Source of the DNA: Oligoflexia bacterium
Lineage (GTDB): Bacteria > Bdellovibrionota > UBA1018
NCBI GenBank assembly: GCA_023701205.1
Contig: JAMPXJ010000001.1
Coordinates: 220,869 to 284,868, forward strand
Direction of reading: 5' to 3'
DNA: 64,000 bases
Shown here: piece after piece, positions 17,674-26,197 of the stretch
Layout: the number at the start of each line of letters is the position of its first letter
Position numbering within the stretch: the stretch's first letter is position 1
Program-made: the position numbers and the translations under genes
The notes under the pieces: generated by a model
Told to the model about the DNA's origin: nothing
The model's database searches: none
What the model saw: only the letters and a program-made list of their open reading frames with translations

Positions 17674-18390
17674 ATGAAAAGCAAGACCCCGCAGTTCTTC
17701 ACTTCTCAGGGAGAAGGCCTTTGGGCCGGTGATTCCTATGATCTTTGCATCGAGCTGGGCCCTCGCTCGGACGTGCGGACGAACGCAGCGCTCCGGGCGC
17801 TCTGGGGCCAGCCCTGCCTGACCGGCTGCTATCTGAAAGGCGACTGCGAACCCGATGCCCAGGCGCGGGTCGCTCCCCAGCTCCAATCCCCGGAGCAGCA
17901 CCAGGAGGTGCTCCTGGGTCTGATCGCCCTGCCCAACGGGGCGGTGGTTCCTTGCGGCAGCCGCGTCGTCCATCAGGCCGATGGCCGCGATTGGCTCATC
18001 TTCTTCATGCCGATGGCGGCGCTCTCCAAGGCTTTCGGACTCGGAGGCTTTCCTTTCCTGGATCGCGACGAAACCGAAGGGAAGCGCGCGGAGCTCGACC
18101 AGCTGCTCCTGGGCCTGGCCAGAGGCGTCCGATCCTACGTGAGTTTCGATCTCGGTCTCGTCGGCTATGACCTTCTCGCTCGAGTGTATGGGGGGGTGAA
18201 TCTGGAAATCGCGCGGCGCATGGCCCCGCAGGATCGCCAGGAGTTGGCCCTGCTCGTGGCCGGAGAGTGGCGTCCTCGGGTTTCCGGGGCGGCGGTTTCG
18301 GTGAAGCCGAAGGACGAGGCTTCCGAGGAAAAGCCTCGGCGCCGCTTCTTTCCTGGCAAGATCCTGAGCCTGCTGCTTTCCCGCTTTTGA
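17674..18390 (+). CDS. Cytoplasmic protein of unknown function with long leader
   Basis: The ATG at 17674 gives 238 residues, with no signal peptide and no transmembrane helix. It contains three cysteines in the N-terminal third (CYLKGDC within a GCYLKGDCEPDAQ stretch) and a basic, hydrophobic C-terminus (RRRFFPGKILSLLLSRF) that could be an amphipathic membrane-binding helix. No family is recognised. GGAAAGG lies about 10 bases upstream of the start. The 5' region has a candidate promoter and a structured leader element, which suggests post-transcriptional control. Confidence 0.6.
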   Translation: MKSKTPQFFTSQGEGLWAGDSYDLCIELGPRSDVRTNAALRALWGQPCLTGCYLKGDCEPDAQARVAPQLQSPEQHQEVLLGLIALPNGAVVPCGSRVVHQADGRDWLIFFMPMAALSKAFGLGGFPFLDRDETEGKRAELDQLLLGLARGVRSYVSFDLGLVGYDLLARVYGGVNLEIARRMAPQDRQELALLVAGEWRPRVSGAAVSVKPKDEASEEKPRRRFFPGKILSLLLSRF

Positions 18391-18521
18391 TCCAGTCAGT
18401 CTGATGAGGTATGGCGTGAAGACGGATGCGTAACGTCGGCCCGCGATTCACGCTTCCTGGAGAGCCGATCATCATCAAAGCGCGCAACCAAGCGAGCTTT
18501 GACTTCGAGGGGGTAATTGTC

Positions 18522-19685
18522 ATGAAGTTCAAACCAGGGTTCCGGTTCCTTTGGCGGGCGCTCGCCTGCGCGCTAATCGTCGGCTTCGCCGCAAGTCCCG
18601 CATCCGCGGCGATGCAGCCCATGTACTCGAACGGCGAAGGCCCGGTTATTTCGATTACGCCATCGGCCGAGGTGCTTCCCGCGGGAATAGTCGAATTCAA
18701 GGTCGAAGCGAGCGATCCTGATGGCCTGGGGTGCGCGAATTTCTCTTACCCATACATTGGACGGGCAATGGTCGACTGCGAGCTGCCTTTCAGTTTTTTC
18801 GTGGATACGCGCAGAATCCCGATCCCTTCAGGCGCGGACAGACGCAATGTCACCATCACCGTCAGTGACAGCAAGGGGAACTCCACGGGGGTCTGGTACC
18901 TCTTTGACCTCGACCCGAACGTAGCGGGACTGCCTCCGCTGGATACCACCCCGCCGGTTCTCCGCTGGGTGACGCCAACGATCGATACGACCACTTACGG
19001 GCGCATGTCCGGGAGTTACTCGTATATTCCGGTCGACAGCGGCAAGGTCATCGCAAGCTTCAATGCCTCGGATGATACCGGAGTACAGCGAGTCGAGCTG
19101 CTCCTCAGTATCTGTGGCCGAGGAAAGGTACTCACCAAAGAAGCCGCCCCTTACTCGTTTGAGCTGGATGCGGCGAAGCTGTATGCCGAGATGCCCGCCG
19201 GCTGCACTGGAGGGGTGAGTCTCCTGGGGTATATCTGGGACAAGTCGGGGATCTGGGCAGGGGTTTCGGATTCTTACAGCTCTTCCCGAACCTTGGTCTA
19301 TGACAATCATGGAGATGTGACCGGCCCGAGCCTCAAGATCCTGAGCCCCGTGGATGGCAGCACCCTGCCGTCCAACCGGGTGCTGACGATCGAGCTGGAA
19401 GCCACGGATCCGGCAGGCGTGAGTTCGGTTGTGGTCTCGATCAACAGCGGTACTGGAGGAGGATGCACTTTCGTAGCTCCGCCCTATACCTGTACCGTGA
19501 CCGTTCCCGTGCCGGGGCCGTACTACCCATACACGGGCACTCTGATCGCGGTCAGTGCCCTGGACTTTTACCATAACCAGACTAAGGCCGGGGTGAGGCT
19601 GATCGACCCGGCCCAGACGACGGATACCTCGAGTCCGTCGGGCGATACGAGCTACGCAAAGCCGGGGAAAGGACGCAAGAAGTAA
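18522..19685 (+). CDS. Secreted protein with Ig-like modules
   Basis: The ATG at 18522 has AGGGGG about 10 bases upstream and begins a signal peptide (ALACALIVGFAASPASAA). The 387-residue protein contains at least three Ig-like modules that begin with PPVLRWVTP or GPSLKILSPVDGSTL and contain ATDPAGVSSVVVSI, as in bacterial Big-type domains found on cell surfaces. The C-terminus is Ser/Thr-rich and then basic (KPGKGRKK). Four cysteines may pair. It is likely a cell-surface or extracellular protein, perhaps adhesive; binding partner unknown. The spacing from the upstream gene (130 bases) suggests its own promoter. Confidence 0.7.
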   Translation: MKFKPGFRFLWRALACALIVGFAASPASAAMQPMYSNGEGPVISITPSAEVLPAGIVEFKVEASDPDGLGCANFSYPYIGRAMVDCELPFSFFVDTRRIPIPSGADRRNVTITVSDSKGNSTGVWYLFDLDPNVAGLPPLDTTPPVLRWVTPTIDTTTYGRMSGSYSYIPVDSGKVIASFNASDDTGVQRVELLLSICGRGKVLTKEAAPYSFELDAAKLYAEMPAGCTGGVSLLGYIWDKSGIWAGVSDSYSSSRTLVYDNHGDVTGPSLKILSPVDGSTLPSNRVLTIELEATDPAGVSSVVVSINSGTGGGCTFVAPPYTCTVTVPVPGPYYPYTGTLIAVSALDFYHNQTKAGVRLIDPAQTTDTSSPSGDTSYAKPGKGRKK

Positions 19686-19755
19686 GCTCCATTCCGCAAG
19701 AAACTAAAAAGAGCGACGCGGCGGCGAAGGGTCGGACCCGGCGCCGCCGTCCGCA

Positions 19756-20202
19756 TCAGGGGGCTCGGCAGTGCCGCTCCACCGTGAGCGTGAGGACCTG
19801 CCCGTTGTTTTCGAGCCGGAACACCTGGGGCTTCGGCAGCTCCGTCACGCAAGAAGAGCCGCGAAGCGCGCGCGTACGCCGATCCTTCAGAATCGAGGCG
19901 CGGTAGGTCTGCTTCGGAAGATGGAACTGGCGCGCGCCGGAAGCGACGTTCCGGAAGGTCTTCTTTTGCCGGCATTTGGCCTGATCATTTTTGCAGTTCC
20001 ATTCGAGCAGGGCCCCCAGGTCGACTGGCGCGCACTGCCGCGGCGCGGGTCGGGCATCCGGGACTCCACCCGCGACGGTCTCACAGCTCTCGATGCGGAT
20101 CCAGAAGCTGAGCGGCTTTTTCGCGGCTTGGGCCGGAGCCGCGAGCGTGGACGCGAGCAGCGCGATCGCGACTGGCCATCTCCATACGAGGATCTTCTTC
20201 AT
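19756..20202 (-). CDS. Small secreted cysteine-containing protein
   Basis: The 148-residue protein has a signal peptide (WPVAIALLASTLAAPAQA) and a basic mature part with six cysteines (ESCETV, RQCAP, WNCKN, AKCRQ, SSCVT, RHCRAP) that could form three disulphides. The family is not recognised. The start has AAAATGAAG context with no strong Shine-Dalgarno. It is convergent with the Ig-like protein gene. Confidence 0.55.
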   Translation of the reverse strand: MKKILVWRWPVAIALLASTLAAPAQAAKKPLSFWIRIESCETVAGGVPDARPAPRQCAPVDLGALLEWNCKNDQAKCRQKKTFRNVASGARQFHLPKQTYRASILKDRRTRALRGSSCVTELPKPQVFRLENNGQVLTLTVERHCRAP

Positions 20203-20249
20203 TTCGGAATAGTTTCAGCCGACGTGCGCCCTCGTCAAGAAGAGCTTCC

Positions 20250-20441
20250 GATGGATTCCACTCGGCGCTGATCCGCGAAGATCTCCTGAAATCCCTCGGT
20301 CATTTGGAATATAGCTACAGGAAGGTTCAGGCCATCGATCTTTCGAAGTCTCCCTGGAGCGAGGAAGAGCTCGAGACCCTGGAGAGCTTTTCGTCCCGAT
20401 TCGCGCGGACCGGCGGGCTATTCAGCTCTAGGGAAGGTTGA
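20250..20441 (+). pseudogene. Fragment of a HEPN-like protein
   Basis: A frame without a start codon reads LIREDLLKSLGHLEYSYRKV, then SEEELETLESFSSRFART, and ends at TGA 20439-20441. This pattern resembles the helical N-terminal half of HEPN-type proteins that usually sit beside minimal nucleotidyltransferases in toxin-antitoxin pairs. The usual continuation is missing, so this is a truncated remnant. No nucleotidyltransferase partner lies next to it. Confidence 0.4.
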
Positions 20442-20475
20442 ATTCCCTCGTGATTCAGGTTGGGTTTCTGATTTA

Positions 20476-20502
20476 TTGACTAAAAAAGTCGATAAATATA
20501 AG
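20476..20502 (+). promoter_or_regulatory. Candidate promoter of the HExxH gene
   Basis: TTGACT (20476-20481) and TATAAG (20497-20502) are separated by 15 bases in an AT-rich stretch. The spacer is two bases shorter than optimal. If used, transcription would begin very close to the ATG at 20512, giving an almost leaderless message. Confidence 0.3.
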
Positions 20503-20511
20503 TTCCGTGCG

Positions 20512-21477
20512 ATGCGAATTATTGCGGCATGCAACTCAGTCATTTCATCAACCTTGATCTCTGCGCTGGCGGTTTTAGCCACTCTTGCAGCCGCAAGCGC
20601 GGGGGAGCGTTTCAGTACGCGCTATTCCGCCAGCCTGACAGCCTTCCTGGGTCTCGATACGCTCCGAATCGAACAGGCGGCGCGGGATGTGTGGCTCGCG
20701 CATCCCAGCCTGCTCAAGCAATGGGAGCTCATCAGCGCTGAAGCGAACGCTACCTATAACGGCGCGCTCAACACCATCGAGGTGTCGCCGGCGCTGACGC
20801 TGCCGGCCGGCTCGCTGGAATCCGGCAAGCGGCGCCTGAAGACCGTGCCGGAGCTGCTTGCGGACTCTCCGGCCTATGCGGTGCATGTCACGACCGTATT
20901 CCACGAGCTGGCCCACGCCGAATACGATGTCCTGGTCGAGGAAGGCGCGACAGCCGCCGATCGCCGGCTCTTTTCGCTGATCGAGCGGGAGATCCGCCCT
21001 TCGTTCGCGAGCCGCTTCCCGAGGGTGTCGAGCGAGGTCGCTGTTTCGGAGTACTTTGCGTATTTTCACGGCGCGGTGCTGGAGCTGCTTTTCGAGGAAC
21101 GTCACCAGCTGCTGTTTTATAACGGCATCGATCCGCTGACGGGCGCGTGCCTTCCGCTGAGGTCGCTGCGCGAGAAGGCGCGCGAGCTCCCTTTGCGCGA
21201 GTTCCTTGAGCTGAACGGGCTGGGAGCCGGCGATGAAACTCCTTATGCCGAGCGCATCCAGGTCGATTACGTTTTCGTGCAGGGCAGGGATCTGGCGCTT
21301 TCCATCGGAGAGCCCGGCCATTTCCGGCCGGAATGGAAGGCGGAGTTCTGGCGGCATTTCGAGGCTTTCTACCAGCCTCCGCGCAATCGTCTCGCGCTCC
21401 TTCAGGCGCTTCGCGAGGATGCCGCGCTCTCCGCGCAAGTCGCGCGGTGCCGGGCCACGCTGCTGGTGGAGAGATGA
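20512..21477 (+). CDS. Exported HExxH-motif protein (putative metallopeptidase)
   Basis: From the ATG at 20512 the protein is 321 residues with a signal peptide (ISSTLISALAVLATLAAASA). A zinc-binding HELAH motif lies at residues 131-135, followed by a conserved-looking helix (SEVAVSEYFAYFHGAVLELL) that could give the third ligand. The C-terminal half is helical and acidic. No named peptidase family is recognised, and substrate is unknown. The longer frame from 20476 (TTG) is less likely because it would place charged residues before the signal peptide. It borders the debris zone that runs to the tRNA gene. Confidence 0.6.
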   Translation: MRIIAACNSVISSTLISALAVLATLAAASAGERFSTRYSASLTAFLGLDTLRIEQAARDVWLAHPSLLKQWELISAEANATYNGALNTIEVSPALTLPAGSLESGKRRLKTVPELLADSPAYAVHVTTVFHELAHAEYDVLVEEGATAADRRLFSLIEREIRPSFASRFPRVSSEVAVSEYFAYFHGAVLELLFEERHQLLFYNGIDPLTGACLPLRSLREKARELPLREFLELNGLGAGDETPYAERIQVDYVFVQGRDLALSIGEPGHFRPEWKAEFWRHFEAFYQPPRNRLALLQALREDAALSAQVARCRATLLVER

Positions 21478-22324
21478 CAAATGATCGCGGACGGCTGTTG
21501 CCGGATTGCGCGGCGAGCGCCCGACCTGGGCCGGGCCGCGCCGTTCTCGATCATGGCGTAGGACGTGAGCCAGAGTGCCGCCGTCATCCATGTGTAGGCG
21601 ATGAAAACCACTTGGATCTGTAGGGCTCGGCGGACGAACGGGCTCTGGGGGGCTGGCCGCAGCGAATTCCCCGATGGGCACTCCAAAACCGGCCAGTGAC
21701 TGGACCAGGACGAAGCGCGTTACTCGGCGGACTTCTCTTTGACAAGCTTGCCGTCGGTGGACCGCTCCGCAGCCTGCTTGAGGCGGTAGCTCCGGCCCTC
21801 AAACTTGAGCAGATGTCCACGGTGGAGAAGTCGATCGAGGATCGCACTGGCGATCGTCTGGTCTCCAAGGACCTTGCCTCAGTCCTCGAGAATCCGGTTC
21901 GAGGTGATCAGAGTGCTGCGCTCGCCATACCGGTTCATGACGACTTCGAGTAGCTCCTCTCCGGCGTGCGGAGGGAGCTTGCGCAGAGCCAGATCATCAA
22001 TGACGAGGAGGATCAAGAGGGCATCTTCGTGGCATCAATCCACCGAAGCGCGACGAGCTCCAGTGCGGATTTCTTCGGGAGCGTTGTATTGTAGTGCCAA
22101 TCAAATCATCCAGTCCTTGCGGGCAAATGCCTTCTCGATTTGAGAAGACGAAATTGGGTGGGCCGCGCAGGAAGCATCGAGGAAGCAAAAAGGAAGCATA
22201 CTCACGAAATTTTCTGAAATTTCGCGAAAGATTCAGGCCGTGACCGCCAGGCCCGTGATTGTGATTTCAACTACTTGGTTTGCTTTGACTTGCTGACGAC
22301 TTGCTTGGAACTTGACTCGAAAAA
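21478..22324. other. Gene-poor debris zone next to tRNA-Ser
   Basis: No intact gene is visible in about 850 bases. The central part holds a dead istB remnant. Another broken minus-strand stretch near 22030-22150 reads QIEKAFARKDWMI, then a stop, then QYNAPEEIRTGARRASVD; I do not recognise it. The segment 21480-21700 has no convincing coding signal. The zone abuts the 3' end of tRNA-Ser, a common integration target. Confidence 0.5.
21720..22020 (-). pseudogene. istB: IS21-family istB remnant (3' part)
   Basis: On the minus strand the sequence reads LLVIDDLALRKLPPHAGEEL (Walker B region), then RSTLITSNRILED, a TGA at 21879-21881, and GKVLGD, AILDRLLHRGHLLKFEGRSY, ending at TAA 21720-21722. This is the C-terminal half of the IstB helper ATPase of IS21 elements. 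Intact proteins have tryptophan at the TGA position (EDWGK), so a TGG to TGA change inactivated it. No istA transposase or terminal repeats are recognisable. Confidence 0.75.
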
Positions 22325-22414
22325 TGGCGGAGAGAGTGGGATTCGAACCCACGGTACAGTTTCCTGTACACACGCTTTCCAAGCGTGCGCCTTCAACCGC
22401 TCGGCCATCTCTCC
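22325..22414 (-). tRNA. tRNA-Ser (anticodon GGA)
   Basis: The minus strand shows a 7-bp acceptor stem (GGAGAGA with TCTCTCC), D-arm, an anticodon stem-loop with CTTGGAAAG giving anticodon GGA, a long variable arm (TGTACAGGAAACTGTACC region) and a T-arm with GGTTCGAATCC. Discriminator G is followed by an encoded CCA (22325-22327). The long variable arm is typical of class II tRNA-Ser. It reads UCC and UCU codons. A short T-run follows immediately. Confidence 0.95.
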
Positions 22415-22612
22415 GCATTTTAAAAGAACGGCACCTGGAGCAGATCCGGGTGCCAGCAATTGTGTTTGGCTGCTTTCTTAGCGAGCCGCATTCAATGCTT
22501 GAAGAGTTTGTCTCCCAAAAGCTTCAGGCCGCGTCAAGGGGATTTCCACTTTTGAACAGAGGCTTGCGGCATCGGTCCGGGTAGTGGGCCGCGCGTTGCA
22601 CGTTTTCGCTCC

Positions 22613-23239
22613 ATGCGGCTCCCCCCTGGCTGGCGGAGGCTCGAAAACTGGCGCAACTGGGCCGGCTGGATCGTACTGAACTTCTCGGCGCCGATCGGTT
22701 TTTTCTGGACCTTTCGGACCTTTGGACCGCGGCCGGCCATCCTACTTGCGATCGTCCTCACATTCGCACAGGCGCTCTATCACCGAATCCGCGGGCTTCG
22801 GTTCTCGCCGTTTTTCCTGGTCGCCTCGGGCTTCACGATCGTCTTCGGTTCGATCGATCTGCTGCTCGTCGCGCACCCGCGTTTCTTTCGGTTCGGGCCT
22901 TTCGCCCAGAACTTCCTGCTCGGGATCGCCTTTTTGGGGACGTTGCTGTCCCGCGCCCCGGCGATCGCGTGGTTCGCCGCCGCGTTGCCGCGGGAGCTCC
23001 GATCCGATCTCGATCGCGTCGGTAACCGGTATCTTCACCGGGTGACCCTGGTCTGGGGGCTATACTTCCTGCTCAAGGCTTTTCTGTTCCTGTATTTGGC
23101 TTTTCGCGTGGACCTGGGGGTCTTAATCCTGCTGCGGTCCGTGATCGGAGGCGGCAGCCTGGTGCTGATGTTCGTGGGGGAGCTCGCTTATCGGAAGTGG
23201 CTTTTGCCCGCGCGTACGCGCCGGCCCGAAAAAGCTTGA
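22613..23239 (+). CDS. Multi-helix inner membrane protein, VC0807-like
   Basis: The 208-residue protein has about six hydrophobic helices and positively charged loops. The N-terminal NWAGWIVLNFSAPIGFFWTF and a central FTIVFGSIDLLL region resemble uncharacterised VC0807-type or septation-protein-like membrane families. Function is unknown. It precedes the ArsR-feoAB genes by 34 bases on the same strand, but the AT-rich gap with a palindrome suggests that those genes have their own promoter. Confidence 0.6.
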   Translation: MRLPPGWRRLENWRNWAGWIVLNFSAPIGFFWTFRTFGPRPAILLAIVLTFAQALYHRIRGLRFSPFFLVASGFTIVFGSIDLLLVAHPRFFRFGPFAQNFLLGIAFLGTLLSRAPAIAWFAAALPRELRSDLDRVGNRYLHRVTLVWGLYFLLKAFLFLYLAFRVDLGVLILLRSVIGGGSLVLMFVGELAYRKWLLPARTRRPEKA

Positions 23240-23246
23240 TTTCGAG

Positions 23247-23258
23247 TGCATAAATGCA
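23247..23258. promoter_or_regulatory. Candidate ArsR-type operator
   Basis: A palindrome TGCATAAATGCA followed by further AT-rich half-site material (TAAGCAT) lies 15 bases before the start of the ArsR-like gene. Short AT-rich palindromes at this position are typical of autoregulated metal-sensing ArsR proteins. No binding evidence can be seen beyond the symmetry. Confidence 0.35.
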
Positions 23259-23273
23259 TAAGCATCCGTTTAT

Positions 23274-23699
23274 ATGTTTCAGACGAAGTCCCAGAGCCCA
23301 GCCGGCGGCCGAGTTCCCCTTCAGCGACGGGGCGCGGCTGCAGTCCCAAGTCCGGCGGGACGCGCCGTCAAGCCGAGGCGCCGGGCGGCCGGCCAAAGCG
23401 GACTTCGCAATCCCGAGCGCCTCTTCGCGCTGCTGGCGGAGACTTTCCAGGCGCTCGGCGATCCCACGCGGGTGCAGATCGTCTGGACGCTCTCGCAGGG
23501 CGAGCTTTGCGTCGGCGATCTCGCGCGCAAGGTCGGGATGAGCCAGCCCGCGGTGAGCCATCATCTGCGCACGCTGCGGAACCTCAAGCTCGTGCGCGTG
23601 CGCCGCGACGGGCGCACTTCTTATTACGCTATCGACGATGACCATATCGGGCGGCTTCTGAGCGAAGGCATCGAGCATGTGGAGGATCTGATCGGATGA
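23274..23699 (+). CDS. ArsR-family transcriptional regulator
   Basis: The 141-residue protein has a basic, low-complexity N-terminal extension of about 45 residues and then a winged helix-turn-helix: FQALGDPTRVQIVWTL, GELCVGDLARKVGMSQPAVS and HHLRTLRNLKLVRVRRDGR, with a C-terminal helix. The GELCVGDLA region contains the cysteine position used for metal sensing in many members. Its TGA overlaps the feoA ATG by four bases, so regulator and iron transporter are made from one message. An iron- or other metal-responsive role is inferred from context. The ATG at 23274 lacks a strong ribosome-binding site, and the extension may be untranslated. Confidence 0.8.
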   Translation: MFQTKSQSPAGGRVPLQRRGAAAVPSPAGRAVKPRRRAAGQSGLRNPERLFALLAETFQALGDPTRVQIVWTLSQGELCVGDLARKVGMSQPAVSHHLRTLRNLKLVRVRRDGRTSYYAIDDDHIGRLLSEGIEHVEDLIG

Positions 23700-23965
23700 A
23701 AGCGCCAATCAGCAAGTTGGGGCAACTGAGGAAGGGACAGGGCGGCCGGATCGTGGCGATCGAAGCCGTCGCGCATCACGAGGAGCTCGCGCAGCGCCTG
23801 ATGGAAATGGGCCTGCTCGAAGGCTGCAGCGTGGAGGTGATCCACGAGGCGCCGTTCGGGCGCGATCCGATTGCCGTGCGCGTGCGTGGCGCGCTCGTGG
23901 CGCTGCGGCGGAACGAGGCGGATCAGATCACCGTCGAACTCGACTCCGGTCGGAAGGGCGCCTGA
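23696..23965 (+). CDS. feoA: Ferrous iron transport protein A
   Basis: This 89-residue protein has the SH3-like FeoA fold: LGQLRKGQGGRIVAI, then ELAQRLMEMGLLEGCSVEV, APFGRDPIAVRVRGALVALRR and a C-terminal strand. FeoA is a small cytosolic partner that binds and regulates FeoB. It overlaps the ArsR gene by four bases and ends two bases before feoB. The family assignment rests on the MEMGLLEG and GxPIAVRVRG motifs. Confidence 0.9.
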   Translation: MKAPISKLGQLRKGQGGRIVAIEAVAHHEELAQRLMEMGLLEGCSVEVIHEAPFGRDPIAVRVRGALVALRRNEADQITVELDSGRKGA

Positions 23966-23967
23966 CC

Positions 23968-25905
23968 ATGTCGGCCGATACTCCCCGGATCGCGCTGGCC
24001 GGCAACCCCAACTGCGGAAAAACCGCGCTCTTCAACGCGCTTACCGGAGGTCGGCAGAAGGTCGGCAACTATCCGGGCGTCACCGTGGAACGCAAGGAGG
24101 GGACCCTCACGATGCCTTCGGGCCTGAGCCTGAGCGTGCTGGACCTTCCGGGCACCTACAGCCTGGACGCGAGCAGTCCCGATGAGCTGATCACGCGCGA
24201 CGTGATCCTGGGGCTGCAGCCTTCCGAAAGGCGCCCGGAGATCCTCGTGGCCGTCGCCGACGCGACGAACCTCGAGCGAAACCTGGGCCTCGTGCTCGAG
24301 CTGCGCGCCCTGGGCAAAGGCGTCCTGCTCGCGCTGAACATGATGGATCTCGCCGAGCAGCGAGGGATCGAGCTGGATCTCGCGGTTCTTTCGAAGGAGC
24401 TCGGCGTTCCGATCGTTCCTACGGTCGCGGTGCGCGGCAAGGGAATCCCCGAGCTCCTCAAGCAGGTCGAGGAGCTGCTCCAATCCCTGAACAGCGGGCT
24501 TAACGGCAAAAGCAGCGCCGGAGTGAGCGCGAAAGCCGCCGAGACCGCTCAGTCGGTCGCGCCCGAGTCCTGGCGCAAGCCCTCCTCGGAGGAGATCCGC
24601 TCGCGCTTCGCCGAAGTGGATCGCGTGCTCAAGCTCGCGCTGCGTAGGCCTCCCAAGCCCGCGCTGTGGACCGAGCGGATCGACCGCGTGGTGCTGCATC
24701 CTCTTTGGGGCTCGCTGCTCCTGGGCGCGGTCCTGGTGATCATGTTCCAGGCGATCTTCAGCTGGGCTTCGGCTCCGGCGGATCTGATCGAAGCCGGCGT
24801 GGGCTGGCTCGGCGAAACCGTCCAGGCGGGAATGGCCGAAGGCCCGCTCCGCAGCCTGATCGTCGACGGCGCGATCGCGGGCGTCGGCTCGGTGCTCGTG
24901 TTCCTGCCGCAGATCCTGCTGCTCTTCCTTTTCATCCTGCTGCTCGAGGATTCAGGCTACATGTCGCGCGCGGCGTTCCTGATGGATCGCCTGATGAGCC
25001 GCGTGGGCCTGCATGGGCGGGCCTTCATTCCGCTGCTTTCGTCCTATGCGTGCGCGGTGCCGGGGATCATGGCCGCGCGCACGATCTCGAGCCGGCGCGA
25101 CCGGCTGACGACGATCCTCGTGGCACCGCTCACCACCTGCTCGGCGCGCCTGCCGGTCTACTCGCTGCTGATCGCGGCGTTTATCCCCAACGTCGTGGTC
25201 GTCGGGCCATTGCGCCTCCAGGGGCTCGTGATGTTCGGCCTGTACCTGGGCGGAATCCTGGCCACGCTCGTGATGGCCATGATCTTCCGCAAGAGCGTGT
25301 TTCGCGGGCCCAAGTCGCCGCTGCTCATGGAGCTTCCGTCCTACAAGTGGCCGAGCGTGCGCAACATCGTGCTGGGCCTTCTGGAGCGCGCGAAAATTTT
25401 CGTTCGTCGCGCGGGCACCGTGATCCTGCTGCTCTCGGTGGTGCTGTGGTTCCTGGCGGCTTATCCCAAGCCCGGCGCCGAGGACGCGGTGGATCCCGCG
25501 CATCCGGCGATCACCTACAGCTACGCGGGCAAGATCGGCCGGGCGATCGAGCCCCTGATGAGACCGCTGGGTTTTGACTGGCGCGTCTCGATCGCGTTGA
25601 TTCCGGGCTTTGCCGCGCGCGAGGTGATGGTGAGCGCGCTGGCCACCGTCTACTCGATCGAGGGAGGGGAGGACGAGGCCGCGACTGCGCTCGGCGAGCG
25701 GCTGGCCAGGGACTGGACTCTGCCGGTCGCGCTGAGCCTGCTTGTCTGGTACGTGCTGGCCTGTCAGTGTCTTTCCACGCTGGCGGTAACCCGTCGGGAG
25801 ACGAACTCCTGGCTCTGGCCGATGGTGATGCTGGGCTACATGACCGCGCTCGCTTACCTGGGATCCTTTGCCACCTATCGTCTGGCGCTTTGGCTGGGCT
25901 TGTAA
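23968..25905 (+). CDS. feoB: Ferrous iron transporter FeoB
   Basis: The 645-residue protein starts with a G domain: GNPNCGKT (about 11-18, P-loop), NYPGVTVERKEG (switch I), DLPGTYSL (switch II) and LNMMDLA (base recognition). A helical spacer follows to about 230, then a membrane domain with the two gate motifs (TTCSARLPVYSLLIAAFIP and a matching later one near LACQCLSTLAVTRRE) whose cysteines line the iron path. FeoB imports Fe(II) powered by GTP or ATP. It follows feoA by two bases. The length is slightly shorter than the E. coli protein. Confidence 0.95.
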   Translation: MSADTPRIALAGNPNCGKTALFNALTGGRQKVGNYPGVTVERKEGTLTMPSGLSLSVLDLPGTYSLDASSPDELITRDVILGLQPSERRPEILVAVADATNLERNLGLVLELRALGKGVLLALNMMDLAEQRGIELDLAVLSKELGVPIVPTVAVRGKGIPELLKQVEELLQSLNSGLNGKSSAGVSAKAAETAQSVAPESWRKPSSEEIRSRFAEVDRVLKLALRRPPKPALWTERIDRVVLHPLWGSLLLGAVLVIMFQAIFSWASAPADLIEAGVGWLGETVQAGMAEGPLRSLIVDGAIAGVGSVLVFLPQILLLFLFILLLEDSGYMSRAAFLMDRLMSRVGLHGRAFIPLLSSYACAVPGIMAARTISSRRDRLTTILVAPLTTCSARLPVYSLLIAAFIPNVVVVGPLRLQGLVMFGLYLGGILATLVMAMIFRKSVFRGPKSPLLMELPSYKWPSVRNIVLGLLERAKIFVRRAGTVILLLSVVLWFLAAYPKPGAEDAVDPAHPAITYSYAGKIGRAIEPLMRPLGFDWRVSIALIPGFAAREVMVSALATVYSIEGGEDEAATALGERLARDWTLPVALSLLVWYVLACQCLSTLAVTRRETNSWLWPMVMLGYMTALAYLGSFATYRLALWLGL

Positions 25906-25916
25906 GGAGCGGAGCG

Positions 25917-26129
25917 GTGAGTACTTCGCTTCAGGAAGGGATCGCTCTAACGCTCGTGGCGCTCGCCGCGCTCGTGCTGGTTAGCCGGGCTTTCCGAAAG
26001 CTCCTGGCGGAACCCCTGGCGCGCTGGCTGCTCGCCCGGGGAAAGGTGAAATGGGCGATGCGGATTTATCCGAAATTTCGCCCGGGCTTGCGCAAAAATT
26101 CCGGCACGGAGACGGATTGCTGCGGGTAA
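25917..26129 (+). CDS. Small FeoB-associated cysteine-tailed membrane protein
   Basis: The GTG at 25917 has AAGGAG 9 bases upstream and gives 70 residues: one transmembrane helix (GIALTLVALAALVLVSRAF), a basic cytoplasmic stretch and a C-terminal DCCG. Small membrane proteins with a Cys-rich tail after feoB are known in many lineages. Here only two adjacent cysteines are present. It probably supports Fe(II) uptake as part of the Feo operon, by analogy. Confidence 0.6.
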   Translation: MSTSLQEGIALTLVALAALVLVSRAFRKLLAEPLARWLLARGKVKWAMRIYPKFRPGLRKNSGTETDCCG

Positions 26130-26140
26130 TCAAATCAGCC

Positions 26141-26169
26141 TTGACGACGGTTTGGAGCCTTGTTAACGA
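26141..26169 (+). promoter_or_regulatory. Candidate sigma-70 promoter of the small secreted gene
   Basis: TTGACG (26141-26146), a 17-base spacer and TAACGA (26164-26169) form a plausible housekeeping promoter 28 bases upstream of the ATG at 26198. AGGGAGG just before the ATG is a strong ribosome-binding site. Confidence 0.45.
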
Positions 26170-26197
26170 CTCCCTGCTTTAAAAAAGGGAGGAATTC

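Noticed and set aside
21402..21686. Frame with a hydrophobic stretch on the minus strand in the debris zone
   Set aside because: One short hydrophobic run and no start, ribosome-binding site or homologous pattern; overlaps the end of the HExxH gene.
26170..26191. Hairpin covering the ribosome-binding site before 26198
   Set aside because: The left arm (26170-26175) lies upstream of the predicted transcription start, so the hairpin would not be in the RNA.
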